Of a DNA stretch of 64,000 bases, positions 35,083-46,769 are shown one piece after another (the stretch's first letter is position 1; every line of letters starts with the position of its first letter). Below the pieces are notes generated by a model. That model worked only from the letters and a program-made list of their open reading frames with translations, made no database searches and was not told where the DNA came from. Location of the stretch: the NCBI GenBank assembly GCA_963691655.1, contig OY829326.1, positions 70,177,235 through 70,241,234 on the forward strand, read 5' to 3'. The DNA comes from Toxonevra muliebris. Taxonomy: Eukaryota; Arthropoda; Insecta; Diptera; Pallopteridae. Position numbers and translations under genes: made by a program.

Positions 35083-36264
35083 AACGGTTGCCGAGAGCTC
35101 AGTATTCAACGATCAGCTTGTGTAGGAGTTATTGGAGCAATACGGTCTTGCCCCACTGCGGCCCTAAACACTCTTACGCATCTGATTCCAATAGATCTCT
35201 TTATTGAGCAGACAGCAACCATGAGTGCGATAAGGTTAAGGGAGGTGGGTCGCTGGTTTGAAAGACCTTACGGCCATGGAAGTCTGCTTATGTCACAAGG
35301 GCGACAGATTCCAGATAAAACAAATTACATCATCCCTACCATGACGTTCTCCAAGAAGTTCAAGGTATGGGTACCATCGCGGAATGAATAGAACAACGGC
35401 ATGATAGTAAATAACTTCGACACTGCAATATTTACGGACGGATCCAAGATGAACTGTGGTGTGGGATCCGGAATCTTTTCAGGAAAAATAGGCTTTAATC
35501 TATCTGTCCGCCTCCCTAACTCTGCTAGTGTATTTCAGGCTGAAATGCTAGCAATAAGGGAGGCAAGTAGGATGCTTAAGACAGATCACACCTTTAAGGC
35601 ACATATCGCTATCTTTTCGGATAGCCAGGCCGCAATCAGGGCTCTTGATTTGGCTGTCATATCATCTAACCTGGTAATGCAATGCAAAGATAGTCTGACG
35701 GACCTAGCCCGACAGTACAGCATTACCCTGATATGGGTCCCGGGTCACAGGAACATTGAGGGTAATGAAATGGCTGACGAGCTAGCCCGTAAAGGCTCTA
35801 CACTGCACCAATCCTTGGTTGAGCAGGTACTCACACCACTAAACTCGGTCAAGCGAGAAATCTCTATAAAATACCTCGCAAGAGCCAATAGTAGATGGAC
35901 CAGGTTGCCGACCTGCAAAATAAGCAGAGCAATATTGCTCTGCTTGCCTGTCTACGACTGGAAAAAAACAGTGCAACTCATACACAAAAACCGGAACATC
36001 TCAAGACTGACGGCGGTCATCACGTGGTTCTGGCTCATTGGTGAGCAAGCAGCCGAAATGAGAATTCCGCATAACACCACTCTCCGCAGCTGCGATTATC
36101 CGGAGGAAAAAGAGACTATCTTTCACTTTCTGTGTGAATGCCCAGCTCTGGGAAGAATCAAGATGAAAACTCTAGGCAAACCTTACTTCAAAAACCTTGG
36201 GGAGCTAGGTGAAATAAGTCCAAACGAACTGCTAAGCTTCATAAACCAGTCGGAATGGATCTGA
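35083..36264 (+). pseudogene. LINE ORF2 fragment: RNase H domain plus zinc-binding tail
   Basis: Upstream of the in-frame TAG, CVGVIGAIRSCPTAALNTLT followed by HLIPIDLFIEQTATMSAIRL matches the linker between reverse transcriptase and RNase H in R1/LOA-type elements. From the ATG at 35401, 287 codons are open. The RNase H domain spans roughly residues 8-132, with all expected active-site residues: D13 (FTDGSK), E48 (FQAEMLA), D74 (FSDSQA), H116 (WVPGHR) and D126 (NEMADELAR). The tail carries a CDYPEE...HFLCECPALGR zinc-binding-type block. The domain normally removes the RNA strand during retrotransposition. It is not an independent gene: the ATG is an internal methionine and the reverse transcriptase is missing. 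Confidence 0.85.
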
Positions 36265-36360
36265 CTCTTCCGCCTGAACAATAAAACCATGTGGTAACAA
36301 AACGGTGCATTAGTGCTAATTGGGTTCGGCATGCACCTCCACTTTAACAACAATAACAAC
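35083..36360 (+). mobile_element. 5'-truncated R1/LOA-type LINE copy
   Basis: A single frame runs from about 35083 to the stop at 36262-36264, interrupted once by TAG at 35389-35391. It is followed by an untranslated tail carrying GTGCATTAGTGCTAATTGGG and ending in (AAC)n-like DNA at 36344-36362. Simple-repeat 3' tails and 5' truncation are usual for insect LINEs of this kind. The sequence is richer in G and C than its surroundings and far less damaged than the other LINE relics, so it is probably the most recent LINE insertion in the window. Confidence 0.82.
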
Positions 36361-38038
36361 AACTTAAAAGTACTCTAATTTACTTCAAGTAATTTTAAAT
36401 ATTTCAATTGGTTATTGTTTGAGTCTGAAAATATTTTTGATTGTAATCCCTGACCTAATATGACATTCGGCTACTACTATCAGTTTAACAAATTGTTAGG
36501 AGGCATTGTAATATCGCATTCTCGACTAGGAATATAGTACTTTAAAATACTTGAAAGGGAAAATGGTGCTTTCATTCGATTACCAGTACTAAAACACTGA
36601 GTACCAACACCAGCACAAATACTAGTCCTGGGGGAAAGTTTCAGCTAATATGAAAACTACAAACGAAAAAAAGAAACTGCCAATTAATATTAAATTAAGC
36701 CGTTCTGGAAATTTAGGGATAAAGTTGAATGGATGATTGTTATTGGAATAAGATTAAATAAAATATGGCATACTAAAGTAAGGCTACCTAGATTGACTAA
36801 TTTTTGCATAAACTCACCTTTGAGTTGAAGAATTACGGATTGTGAGCCAAAATTCATATACATATACATATTTATGCATATGTAATTTCACAAATATTTT
36901 TTTTTTTCTCGAATTTTCTTTATGAAAAGAATTTTTTTTACTGTCATATTTACAGAATAATGAAAATGTAAAATTTAAATTATTAAAATACTTGAAGCAA
37001 TTTTCTTTGCATTTTATTCCCTTGGTATCAAAAATATACATGCAAATACATATAAAGAAAAATAAAGAACATAAAAAACCGGCAAAATCTTTTTCACAAA
37101 GACAAGACTGCAGCAGCACAAAGCGAAAAGAAAAGAAAAGAAAGTATGCTGCCAACCTTTATAATGACTTCCTTTTTCAAGAATACAATGCGAAAAGTAG
37201 AAAAAACAACAAGAAATATACACATACACAAGAACAAAGCGTGTCTAGCAGTATATAATACACATGCAGTCTCACATACACACACACACACTTGTATGAA
37301 TGTATGTAGACAAAAAACAAGCTTTGTCAAGATGACAAATTATTTAGAATTTAATTCCAAAAACTGTTCATTTATTACAAAATATGTGCAAGAATTCTCA
37401 AGATTTCACTTTCATTTCTATACAGATTTAAATGCGAGATGAAAAGGAAAAAACAAGTGAAAACTACGACAACGATAACAAAATTTAATGTTTCATTTTT
37501 GAAGTACATTAAGGAGTGACATGGGGCAGGAAGTTTACGAAGAAATAGAAAATATCAATTGTTGTCTACTTTTATTTGTAACACACACTTAAAGTAGGTG
37601 TGTTTCATATGTCATACAATCCACCCACACTCCTCCCTTCCTCCTACCGAATGTGGTTCAAATCTTTAGCTTCCGTTTGAGTTTCTATCGACATTATATC
37701 ACCACTCGCTACATAATATTTCATCTGCTTACTGCTCCTCTTCATTTTGTTATGAAATGTTATAAATAACAATTCTCGCATTTAAGTAGTTAGTTACGAC
37801 AAGTTTTTGTCATTATTGTTCAAAGATTTTTTTGATTAAGATTAATTGCTTTTCGTTGTAAAAACAAGATTGTTAAATTAAAACTGATTATGTGTTGACG
37901 TGTGTATCTTTACTCACTGTTAGCATGTAATTTGTATTTGAAGAAGATTTGTGTAAAATACAGAAATCGTAAAATTCACGCTTCAAAATTTAATATTGAT
38001 TAGGATACATTTTGTGATTAAAATAAAATCAATATGGA
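36361..38038. other. AT-rich non-coding stretch
   Basis: No gene recognised. Overlapping frames on both strands at 36814-37442 are low in complexity, and a (CA)n tract lies at 37277-37292. Confidence 0.5.
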
Positions 38039-38185
38039 AGAAAGTTTTTGCGTCGTTGTGCTCGATTACTTGATCTTCCAGCAGTACAGAATAATAAATC
38101 GGATGTCACTAAAATGAGAGAATTGTTAATTTCTGTCCAACTTTTTCAATCTATATATCATAGGTTCAAAGGTAAAACTCACTGA
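38039..38185 (+). pseudogene. Possible BEL/Pao gag scrap
   Basis: Forty-eight open codons read RKFLRRCARLLDLPAVQNNK, SDVTKMRELLISVQLFQSIY and HRFKGKTH, then stop. The LDLPAV....S...MR.L......... spacing recalls the gag (DUF1759-like) region of BEL/Pao retrotransposons, where a LP.L...S...LR.L motif is common. The match is short and no terminal repeats were found. Confidence 0.27.
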
Positions 38186-38303
38186 GTACAAAAACTCACA
38201 CGGTGAGTCTGAAGTAAAACGAAATCAAAAGTTCCTGCACCAGAAAATTTCTTTCTGATTTTAAAAAAATCTGTGGAGGGCTTTTCGAGGATAGTCACTT
38301 TCA

Positions 38304-38362
38304 CTATTATATTATTATTATATTATATATATATATATATTATATTTTTATTATATTATATA
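38304..38362. repeat. (AT)n / TATTATATT microsatellite
   Basis: Nearly pure A/T sequence, including an uninterrupted AT run at about 38322-38341 flanked by TATTATATT units. Confidence 0.9.
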
Positions 38363-38672
38363 AAAAACTAAGAATTTTCGCAATATGAATTTGTCCAGGG
38401 AAATTTGTATGAAATAAAATTATTCGGTACCGCGCCGTCGAAATTATGATTCGTTGCTTAAAAATAGTTACGTTAAAATTTTTTTGGAAAACATGAACCT
38501 TTTTTGTAGTTCATTTTATCAGCTTTTTTTTAAAAACAAGAAATTCAAAAATAGCAAAATAATATGCATATTCAATGCCAAACTCGTACAAATGAGAATC
38601 TTTCTTATTTTAGTAATAAAAAGTTAGTATTAAAAAGTTGTTAATATTTTGTATGCATTCTCTTATTTAACT

Positions 38673-39105
38673 ACGTTTATATCAACTCGCTTTCAACGGT
38701 GTCTGTTTGTCAATTTGTTCGGGTGGAGTAGTATAATCGATTTTAAACTAACTTCCCGATGAGCGACAGACTTGAAACTTTAAACATAGTTCAAAACTGG
38801 ATGACAATGCAATATAAAATATTTAAAACATATGTAAATATAATATAATATAAAATATTAGCTTTTATTTATTAACATATAAAATACATAATTATAGAAT
38901 AGCATACTTTCAGGCTGATATGGAAGTTTGACAGTCACTACTCTATTTGAAATATTTATAGTTGTATAAATATGAAGTGTGGCTTCAACTAACAGATGGC
39001 ATAGCTGTCATGTATGGTTTTTGTCGAGGATGCAAAGCACTGCATTCATCGTTGTAAAAATCATTTTTTTAGCAGAAGTAGAATATATATGTGTATACAT
39101 GTATA
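38673..39105. repeat. Dispersed repeat family X, copy 2
   Basis: The blocks TTTATATCAACTCGCTTTCA, TCGATTTTAAACTAACTTCC, GACAATGCAATATAAAATAT and, at the far end, GCAGAAGTAGAATATATATG repeat those of 4722-5015 in order. Between about 38860 and 39015 this copy has extra sequence (including TTTATTTATTAACATATAAA) absent from copy 1. Confidence 0.7.
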
Positions 39106-40079
39106 TAAGACTAAAAACCAGAAAATAGTAATTTAAATAAAAACATTTTTAATACACTACATTTTTAAAACGGAATAAAAAGTATAAAGTAATTTCGCTT
39201 AGACCCATAGAGATTTATAACCCATACAAATTGTGCTGAAAATTTGTAATAGTGAATTTTAGTAAGTATGAAGATACTTGCATACTTGATACTTGTTAGC
39301 AACATTACCTCCATCCATATCCACATGCGTCACACTATTATTTTCCTTGAATCGTGGAATGGTTTCGATTCACTATTATAGAAATTTTCCGTAGTAATCT
39401 TTTGGTGAACGAGTTTTGCTTTGATCTATTGTAGGTCTAAAATGAATTTCGAGGCTCCTAAATTTGGTTTTTATGGAAAATGTTTGGCTTATACATATAT
39501 AAATTTCATTGCACTTGGAGTTTTTGTAATTATTTTTTCTATAAAAATTAGTACTCGGGGTTTTTTTTGTATGTATTTTCGATACGCTGACGAACACTTT
39601 TTTTTTACAGTTTTGAGTGATAATTTTTTTCAAAAACACAAATATTCCTTTTTTTACTTCATTAACTTATTTATTTATTTAAATTGTTTTTGGCAATAAC
39701 AATTTCTTATTTTTTGCAGATACTTATGAAAATAATGATGTAATATAAGGTTTTTTCGAGTACTTTTCGAGTAAGAATTATCAAGCAACAAAATTCAAGA
39801 GAGTGAGAGAGTTATCTGTTAGAAAAATCAAAATATCACAAAAAATAAACGAACAGCAATTTATAACAATTTGCAAGTAAATAAAATTGTTTTTTTTTAT
39901 ACTATAATATACAGATATTTAACTTCGATTACACTGTGCAACACAATATCGAATCTAGCGTAATGAATAAGAAAATTATTTGACTTAACAATAAAAACCC
40001 TATATAGGATTTTGTAAAAATTCTTGGTTGGGCGTTCGGTACAGCCCGTTGAAGCTGGTAGGTTTTAGGTGATCATGAA
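39106..40079. other. AT-rich non-coding stretch
   Basis: No gene seen; the frames at 39376-39699 are chance frames in T-rich DNA. Confidence 0.5.
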
Positions 40080-40640
40080 TTGGCATCCTTACACAAACAA
40101 AACAGTGTGCACTTCTTTTTTTGTAATGTTGTATTTCTTGTACTTCAATAATTTTTCCATGACTGAGATTTTGTACAAAGGAGTTGCCGTGCTATAGACA
40201 AAATGTGTATGAGATGGGAAAATGGGATTTGGCCCCTTCCATAGGGCCTGAATTTTCTTTTTCGGATATGTCAGGAACCATTTTTGATAATATTTGTTAA
40301 TGTCATTTTGTAAAAAATATGGGTAGGCTTGGATTAGTGGGCGCAGCACATACCTTACAAATGAATTGTTGGAACGTTGGAACTGAGGCACCATAGTAAG
40401 ACAATACAAATTTGTGTGTAAAAGAGAATATAGTTGTTTTTGCATAAGTGGGCATTGCCGCTCCCTTATAAATGGAATGATGAAACGGTTTATGTGATAT
40501 ACCATAGCAAGAAAAACAATTAAATTTTGTGTGTGAATGCGGTATGTTGGCTTAAGTTATTGGGGGAATTGATTGGACAAGTGAGGGGTGACACCTCCCA
40601 TACAAGAGGAATACTTGGAAGAGCTTTCCAGTTGGCATCG
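40080..40640. repeat. Probable old interspersed repeat
   Basis: The segment is less AT-rich than its flanks and carries recurring phrases such as GGCCCCTTCCATAGG, GCCGCTCCCTTATAAATGG and CACCTCCCATACAAGAGG. These look like spaced copies of one degenerate motif (GCYCCTCCCATAMAAG). The minus-strand 138-codon frame (40089-40505) spans this region but has no recognised domain and is more likely a chance frame. Confidence 0.35.
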
Positions 40641-40775
40641 GGTATAATATGCATGGAAAAGATTCAAAATTGCTAACGACGAATATTGAAAGACTGCGGT
40701 GGTGAGATCATCAAGGCAAGAGGTTGACCGTAAGCATCACTTCAAAGCCCAACAGCTAGAAACTGCGAAAACAAA

Positions 40776-41083
40776 GGACTACTGCTACTACTATTATGGG
40801 ACAACAGCCCCTGGAGGGCCAAAGCCGAGCTTTTCACATCCATTTATGTTGTGTGAGTTATATTTATACACGAATGGAAAGGACCTACAGTTTTTTGCTG
40901 AACCCTAAAATCGAAGTGAAAAGCTTTTTTTTTACTCCTGGACGTTTGTCATTGCTAGCGAACAGGTTATGCCGTTTAGAAAAATTTTTATTTTCGTTTT
41001 TTGATTTTTGAGCGTGTCGAGATATGAACCCGGGCACCTCTGCGTAGCAGTTCAACACACTAATCACTAGACTACGGCGTCAG
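40776..41083 (-). repeat. tRNA-derived SINE family A, minus-strand copy
   Basis: Read on the minus strand, it begins GCCGTAGTCTAGTGATTAGT (A-box-like TAGTCTAGTGA) and contains GCCCGGGTTCATATCTCG (B-box-like) about 40 bases on. A unique body follows, ending in AGCCCCTGGAGGG read on the plus strand and a (TAG)n tail, here near 40780-40800. The same element is at 56829-57135 in plus orientation. Confidence 0.85.
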
Positions 41084-42286
41084 AAGGACCGAAGACTTTA
41101 TATACAGGAAAAGTAGACCCAAAATAAGGGAGAGGCAAAGAGATACAGAAATTGTTAAACTACAGTGGTAAAACTTTAGTTTGAAATTGTCTTGTGTTTC
41201 ATTCTCATTCATTTCATTTATAATCATTTTAGTATTAAATTTAATATATTTGAATGATGATTTTGAATACTCCCTTACAAATAATAAGAAAAACTCTAAA
41301 TCAAAGAAGATTATTCTTAAATTACGTTACATTTGATTGCTACAAGAGGCAAAAAAAAAGTCAAAGTGATTTTTTTCTGCTTCACGTCTCCTGAATATAT
41401 ATATTATCTGGATTTGAAAAATATCGAGATGGAATTTGAACCGAGTGGACGCACAGTTTAAGTTCTGAAATTGATTCTAGAACTTCTGAAAAATCCGAAA
41501 GTCCAGACTCATTTTAGTTATTTTTGTCGAGTTCTTTACGCGCATGCTCTTCTATTACTTCATTTTTATCACATAATTTTGTCAGGCCTTTTCTAACAAA
41601 GCAAAGTATTTTAGAAAGTCACTCATTTTTAATTTGTTTTTCATTGCAATTCCCACTCTACTGCTTCTTCATATTTACGTACAGATGCCCATGATTTTCT
41701 CATGAATGCCTATGGATCAGCGTACTGTTTCCTAAACTCCTACCATTTCGTTATTTATGATAGCCTTAAATTTTTAATAGCTTAAAAATCTTGATATTTA
41801 ATGTCGCTGCATGTCAGTAACATAAATTTCTTTCTTACACATATATATAGGAGACGGAGACGACAACGACATCAAATTACTTGAAAATAGTTAATCATGC
41901 TCGTTTACATTTTACAAATACACACATAGGCACTAGGGCACTATATAGTTACGAGGCGCACTTGAAGATTTTGGTCATTTATTATATTTACAGTAGAAAG
42001 AAAATTAACACACTGCTGCCAGCACATAACCGAAGGCGGTGGAAAACAAACAAAAAATGAAATAAAATAAAAACGTTTGGGAAAAATATTATTAACGATA
42101 ATCCAGTGTCAACTTGGACACTTGCAAAATAAGCAAACCAGAAAAAAATCTTACCTGTGAGCCAAAGAGTATGTAGATTGTATATTTATGTATGTAGCCA
42201 AATGAATGTGATTAATGACAGCGCGCAACAACAGAAACACAAACAAACAAACAATTCTTTATAACATAAAAATCTCAACTCAGCAA
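41084..42286. other. AT-rich non-coding stretch
   Basis: No gene or recognised element. Confidence 0.5.
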
Positions 42287-42419
42287 TGTGTGTCCAGTGA
42301 CGGAACCAGAGAAAGGGAGACTACCATAGCTGCAGCTTTGGTCAAAAATTTTTTAAATTCCACATAAAAAATTGAATTTTTTATTTTAAAATAAGCTATG
42401 TAACCAAGATATATAAAAG

Positions 42420-43630
42420 CCTACTTTTGAAGACTTTGTTATGGTTTTGCTCTCGGTTTCATATTTGCTCTGAATTTTGGTCAGATTTTTTATATGGGTT
42501 TTGGTCTGAGTTGTACCCTGAATTTATGTGAGTCTGAGTTTTGGTGCAGAATTGGTCTGAGTTTTAGTCAGAGTTTTGTTCTTTATTCGGATTTGAATAT
42601 CGGTATGTTTTTGGCCTTTTGGTAAATTTTGTATAGTAATTTTTTGGTCTGAATTTTTGAATTTGAATTGAAGTTTTGGTCTGCTTTTTATCTTTTATGG
42701 CCTGAATTCTGGTATTATTTTTAGCTTGAATTTTGAGCTAAATTTTTCTTTGATGTTTAGTTTGAATTCTGTGCTGAGGGACTGGTCCGAGTTTCAGTCT
42801 GAGGAGTAGTCTGAGATCTGACCTGAGCAAACCAAAATTCGTCTGTATTGGCTTTGGAATTTTGTCTGCTTTGGCTTTAATATTTCCCTGATTTTTGATA
42901 TAAATTTTGGCTTTGTTTTTGGCCTGAAATCTGATATAAGATTTGGTGTACTTTTGACGGAAATTCGGTCTGAAGTTTTGTCTGTTTTTTTTTTTTTGCC
43001 GGAATTTTATTTTGGCTTGAGTTTTGGTCTGAATTTTGGTCTTAATTTCGGTACGAATTTTGGTTTGCATTTTAGACTGATTTTTGGTCTGAATTTCGTA
43101 ACGAATTTTGTTCTAAATTTTGGTCAGCTTTTTTCTGAATATGTGGATGAATTTTAGTCTGCATTTCGTCTGCCTTTGGTTTGAATTTTAATCTGACTTG
43201 TGATCTAACTTTTGTTGAAGTTTGTTTTGAATTTATTCCTGATTTCGGTTTGAGTTTTGGCCTGAAATTTGTTCTGAATTTGGTTCAAAATTTTGAATTG
43301 AAATTAAAAAGAGAGGCTTGTGTTTTGGACTAAATTTTTGCCCTAAGTTTTGATCTGATTTTGGTCTAAGCTTACATTTTTGTCAGAGTTTCAGTCTGAA
43401 ATTGAAATTTGGTCTGTATTATGTTCTGAGATTCAGTTTGAATTTTGCCCTGAATTCGGCCTGACAGATTTTCGGTCTGGATTTGGTCTGAATTGTGTTC
43501 TATATATAATCTGAATGTGGTTTGGGTTTAGTTTTAGTTGGTGTAGTTCTGGCTTAAATTTGATGTAAGTTTCTGCCAGAATATGGGAATGACTTTTGCT
43601 TTAGATTTTTGTTGTGAATTTCAATCAAAC
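42420..43630 (+). repeat. TTTTGGTCTGAA minisatellite array, locus 2
   Basis: About 1.2 kb of diverged units TTTTGGTCTGAA and relatives (TTTCGGTCTG, TTTTGGCCTGAA). Where units are intact, one frame reads repeating FGLN (for example around 43015-43070), a by-product of the 12-base period rather than a protein. Divergence is high and spacing irregular, so the array is old. Confidence 0.85.
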
Positions 43631-43639
43631 TGTAAAATC

Positions 43640-44031
43640 TAGAGATGAGCGATATATCGATACCGGCGACTTTATACCAGCGACCGCTAAGTCACTGTAG
43701 TAGCTATCAGTGACCACTGTATGTTAGTGGTGACTGAGAACTGCGGTCACTTTCAATATTTCAATATTTTCTTATGAATCTTCAACAATTTTTTATACTT
43801 AGAAGAAGAAAGTGTATTTATGTTTTTGTTTTTCTTTCATATTTCATTATAAACTTGCTCCGTTTTTATTAGTTTTTGCATCAGAAGATAATAATAATAT
43901 TAATAAAAAATTTTAAGTCATATTTGATTCGGCAATCTTTTCTTACTTAACCCGTTAAAAATAATGGATACTTCAAAGTTGCTGTCACCAAGTCACTGGC
44001 GACCAAAAAGTTATTAATAAGCTCTTCTCTA
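43640..44031. mobile_element. Nested hAT-type MITE (TIR TAGAGATGAGC)
   Basis: The left end is TAGAGATGAGC and the right end, reverse-complemented, TAGAGAAGAGC. Flanking 8-mers GTAAAATC (43632-43639) and ATCAAATT (44032-44039) agree at five of eight positions. Subterminal GTCACTG/CAGTGAC words repeat on both sides (43695-43760 and 43984-44000). The left terminus continues GATATATCGATA, as does the reversed terminus at 25265. Confidence 0.55.
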
Positions 44032-44189
44032 ATCAAATTAGTTTTTGGTCGACTCAATGAGTTAGCCCGTCTACATATGTGTGTATTTGCCAATTTATTC
44101 AATGTTTAATGCTTTCCTTAAATAATGAAATTTCAACCGCCAACCGCTCCCTTCAAAACAAAATTCCTATATCCGCCACTGTGCGTACC

Positions 44190-45880
44190 GCCGTCGGCAG
44201 GAAGACAAACAGTCAGCAGGCAGTATATGCGACACGCTGACATCGCGCCAAAAAACATGCAACGAAAAAAGGAGATAAAAATACATGAATAAAAAATAGA
44301 ATACAAACTGAAATTCTGAAAGTAGCGAAGCATGTATTAAGGGAATTAAAAAAATGTTATTATTTTTGCTGTTGTTATTTTTTCTCTCTACTTTTACTGT
44401 ACTCTCACTTGATTTTTTTTCGTACGTCACTTTCGCTGTTGGTTGCATGTTAACGTGCGAGTGAGTGAGTGTGTTAAGCACACCTGACAGGAGCAGCAAC
44501 ATCGACGACGACGCATAGACATAGCTACAGTACGGCAAACGACAAAGCCAACAGTGACAGCGTGAATGCTTCTTTGTCACGTGTTGTCGTCATTGTCGTT
44601 GTCGTTGTCATTGTCACTTGTAACTCTGTATGTATGTATGTATGTTTCTAGCTGAGCGCAGAGATATTGCCATTTTACCTGTAAGTTCATTTAACGCTTT
44701 TGCATTTTTCGATTAAAATCTTGTGGCGGTAGTGGTGAGAGTGATGGTGGTTGGTATTGGCGGTAATGGTGACGCTGATGATGATGATGGTGCAAGGTGA
44801 TGGTGACGCAAGGTGTTTTGCATTTGAAATGCAAGCATTTTCACTGCGTATATCCTTTTTAATGGAAAACTTTTTAATTAAAGCGCAAAGTTCAACATGC
44901 AAACACGTAAGAAAAAAAGGGTCTATCTATCAAAATTTTTTACACATAAACTTTATTTGTCCTAAAAAAAAACGGAAAAGATTTTATTCAAAAATACAAC
45001 AGAAAAAAGTTGAAACCTTCAAAAATCTAGTAAATCTGAAAATTTAACTAACACTTTTTTCTTCTTCAGTGTATGCTCTGCATATTAAATATAATATTTT
45101 TTCAAAGTATATACCTGCTAAGATTTTATTTAATTTTACATTTCACTAACTCACCATACGTAAATTAGAGTGAGGGGAAGGGAGGGGATGGGAAAAAGGC
45201 AAATCACTTTGATCTTTCATACCCGTATTTTTTGGTTTGTTTCTTTCTTTCGATTATTTTTTCTTCCTTTTTTGGCATTGCTATTATGCTTTCCATTAAC
45301 TTTAAATAAATTACTAACCGAAAATTTTCTTTCTTCAATATTTCTTCACTTCTGTTTTTATTTCTCTCTTTTTCTTTCTTTGCTTCTTTTTATGTTTATT
45401 CAATTTTGGCTCCTCCACGTGAATAAAAACGAAGGTAGCAATATTTTCTTTCTTTTGGCTTTGTTGGCTTGAGCGCGCGTTAAAACCAATTTATTTTTCC
45501 ATCCTGCTTAAAATTACATAAAACATAAAAATAAGAAGAATAATAAAAACAAAAACAACAGCAGCGCAAGGACCGACACGACATGATTTTTTTTCCGTTT
45601 GTGCACATATATTTATTAGTGAGTTAGTGAGTGTATATGTATGTGTGTTTCTGTTGAGCTGGTTTTCTAATAGCTTGTATGCGTTCCCTACGCTTTTCAA
45701 ATTCCAAATACTTGGAAAATAAAACATTTTTAATTATTTATTTAGCGCTTTATCGATGATTGGAGCTTAGTCAGTTGCATCTACAAGGCAAGATGGCGTT
45801 AATTAGTAAGACAATGTGAAATAAGTTCTCTCCCTTCTTTATGTCTATAGCTCGTCGTCATAAGATTTATTGATTTACAG
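44190..45880. other. Non-coding stretch with trinucleotide-like repeats
   Basis: No gene is supported. It contains GTCGTT/GTCATT repeats (44583-44620), a (GTAT)n tract (44628-44645), GGTGATGGTG-type repeats (44728-44815) and CT-rich DNA (45235-45400). The frames at 44167-44580 and 45170-45472 follow these tracts. Confidence 0.5.
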
Positions 45881-45884
45881 GGAG

Positions 45885-46760
45885 ACTATGGATTTCTGAA
45901 CCAGACTTCCCACTTTCAAAATCGATCGACCTCAAACTTGTACAAAGTTTAGTCCTATTAGGTAGTAATTAACAAACAAACAAAAAACGGGTAGAATTTT
46001 ACCATTTTGGTCAAACAGTTCCTGTTTCGGATCCATATAACTAATACCTATTGCATTTAGAAAATTTTGCCCAAAAGGTTTTCGACAGATTTTTATTCAA
46101 TCTTTTGAAAAAAGAACCGTAAACTTAAAAAATCGGAAATTTGACCATTTTTTTTTTTTCAAAAAGGAATTTTTTTTATGAAGGTCAAAAGAAAGCTCAA
46201 AATGTCCAAAAATGGGCTGATTTTTGTTTGTTTATCAAAATGAACTTTGAATAACTCCAAACACTCATGACTTAGTAAACTTGTATTTTCGAATGTAAAT
46301 TTAATTTTTTTAATTTCAGTCCGTGTTTTCTATAAGAAAGAAAAAGACAAAAACACACACAAAAAACACAAAAATTGTACCAATAGCAATAATGATAATG
46401 AGATTAGTGAGTTAGCCCACTCTTAGACCCCAAAAAGCGCAAAGAAAAAGACCTCAGCTTCTTTTTGAAAAATTTTCAAAAAAATTTTGGATTTTGAAAA
46501 AAAAAAACGGCCAAATTTTGGATTTTTTTTTTTTTCCCCAAAGATTGAATAAAAACTTTTCGAAAAAATGGTGGACAAAATTTTCCAAATGCAATAGGTG
46601 ATTGTTAAATGGATTCGAAACAGGGGTTCTATTCTACACCCTCCAACTCGGGGAGTTTTTGACCGATTTGGTTCAAATTGTTGTGGTGACTATTACCTAA
46701 TAGGACTAAACTCACGAGTTTGAGTCCGTCCGGTTTTAAAGGTGGGTTCCCTTGAGATGA
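45885..46760. mobile_element. Palindromic (foldback-like) element 2
   Basis: The left arm, about 45905-46125, is inverted as the right arm, about 46530-46745. Matching blocks include AGTTTAGTCCTATTAGGTA, CTGTTTCGRATCCATWTAAC, CACCTATTGCATTTGGAAAA (left: ACCTATTGCATTTAGAAAAT) and TTTTTATTCAATCTTT. The centre has no coding sequence and includes a CA/A-rich tract. The termini and any target duplication could not be fixed by eye. Confidence 0.7.
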
Positions 46761-46769
46761 AATCGCCCA

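Larger units (their letters stand above)
42295..44181. mobile_element. hAT-like element built largely of a 12-bp minisatellite
   Basis: The left end CAGTGACGGAACCAGA and the reverse-complemented right end CAGTGGCGGATATAGG match at 11 of 16 positions. Flanking 8-mers are TGTGTGTC (42287-42294) and TGCGTACC (44182-44189), agreeing at five positions with only transitions between them, compatible with an old hAT target duplication. Most of the interior (42420-43630) is the TTTTGGTCTGAA minisatellite, and a smaller hAT-like insertion sits at 43640-44031. No transposase is present. Confidence 0.65.

Noticed and set aside
40089..40505. 138-codon minus-strand open frame
   Set aside because: No recognisable domain and no conserved motif. 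It overlaps a segment with recurring degenerate motifs that looks like an old repeat.
43015..43157. FGLN repeat protein
   Set aside because: The repeating peptide is forced by the 12-bp minisatellite period. There is no start context or conserved frame across the array.
44167..44580. 137-codon minus-strand open frame
   Set aside because: It runs through simple-repeat and biased sequence and starts inside the terminus of the 42295-44181 element. No family resemblance.
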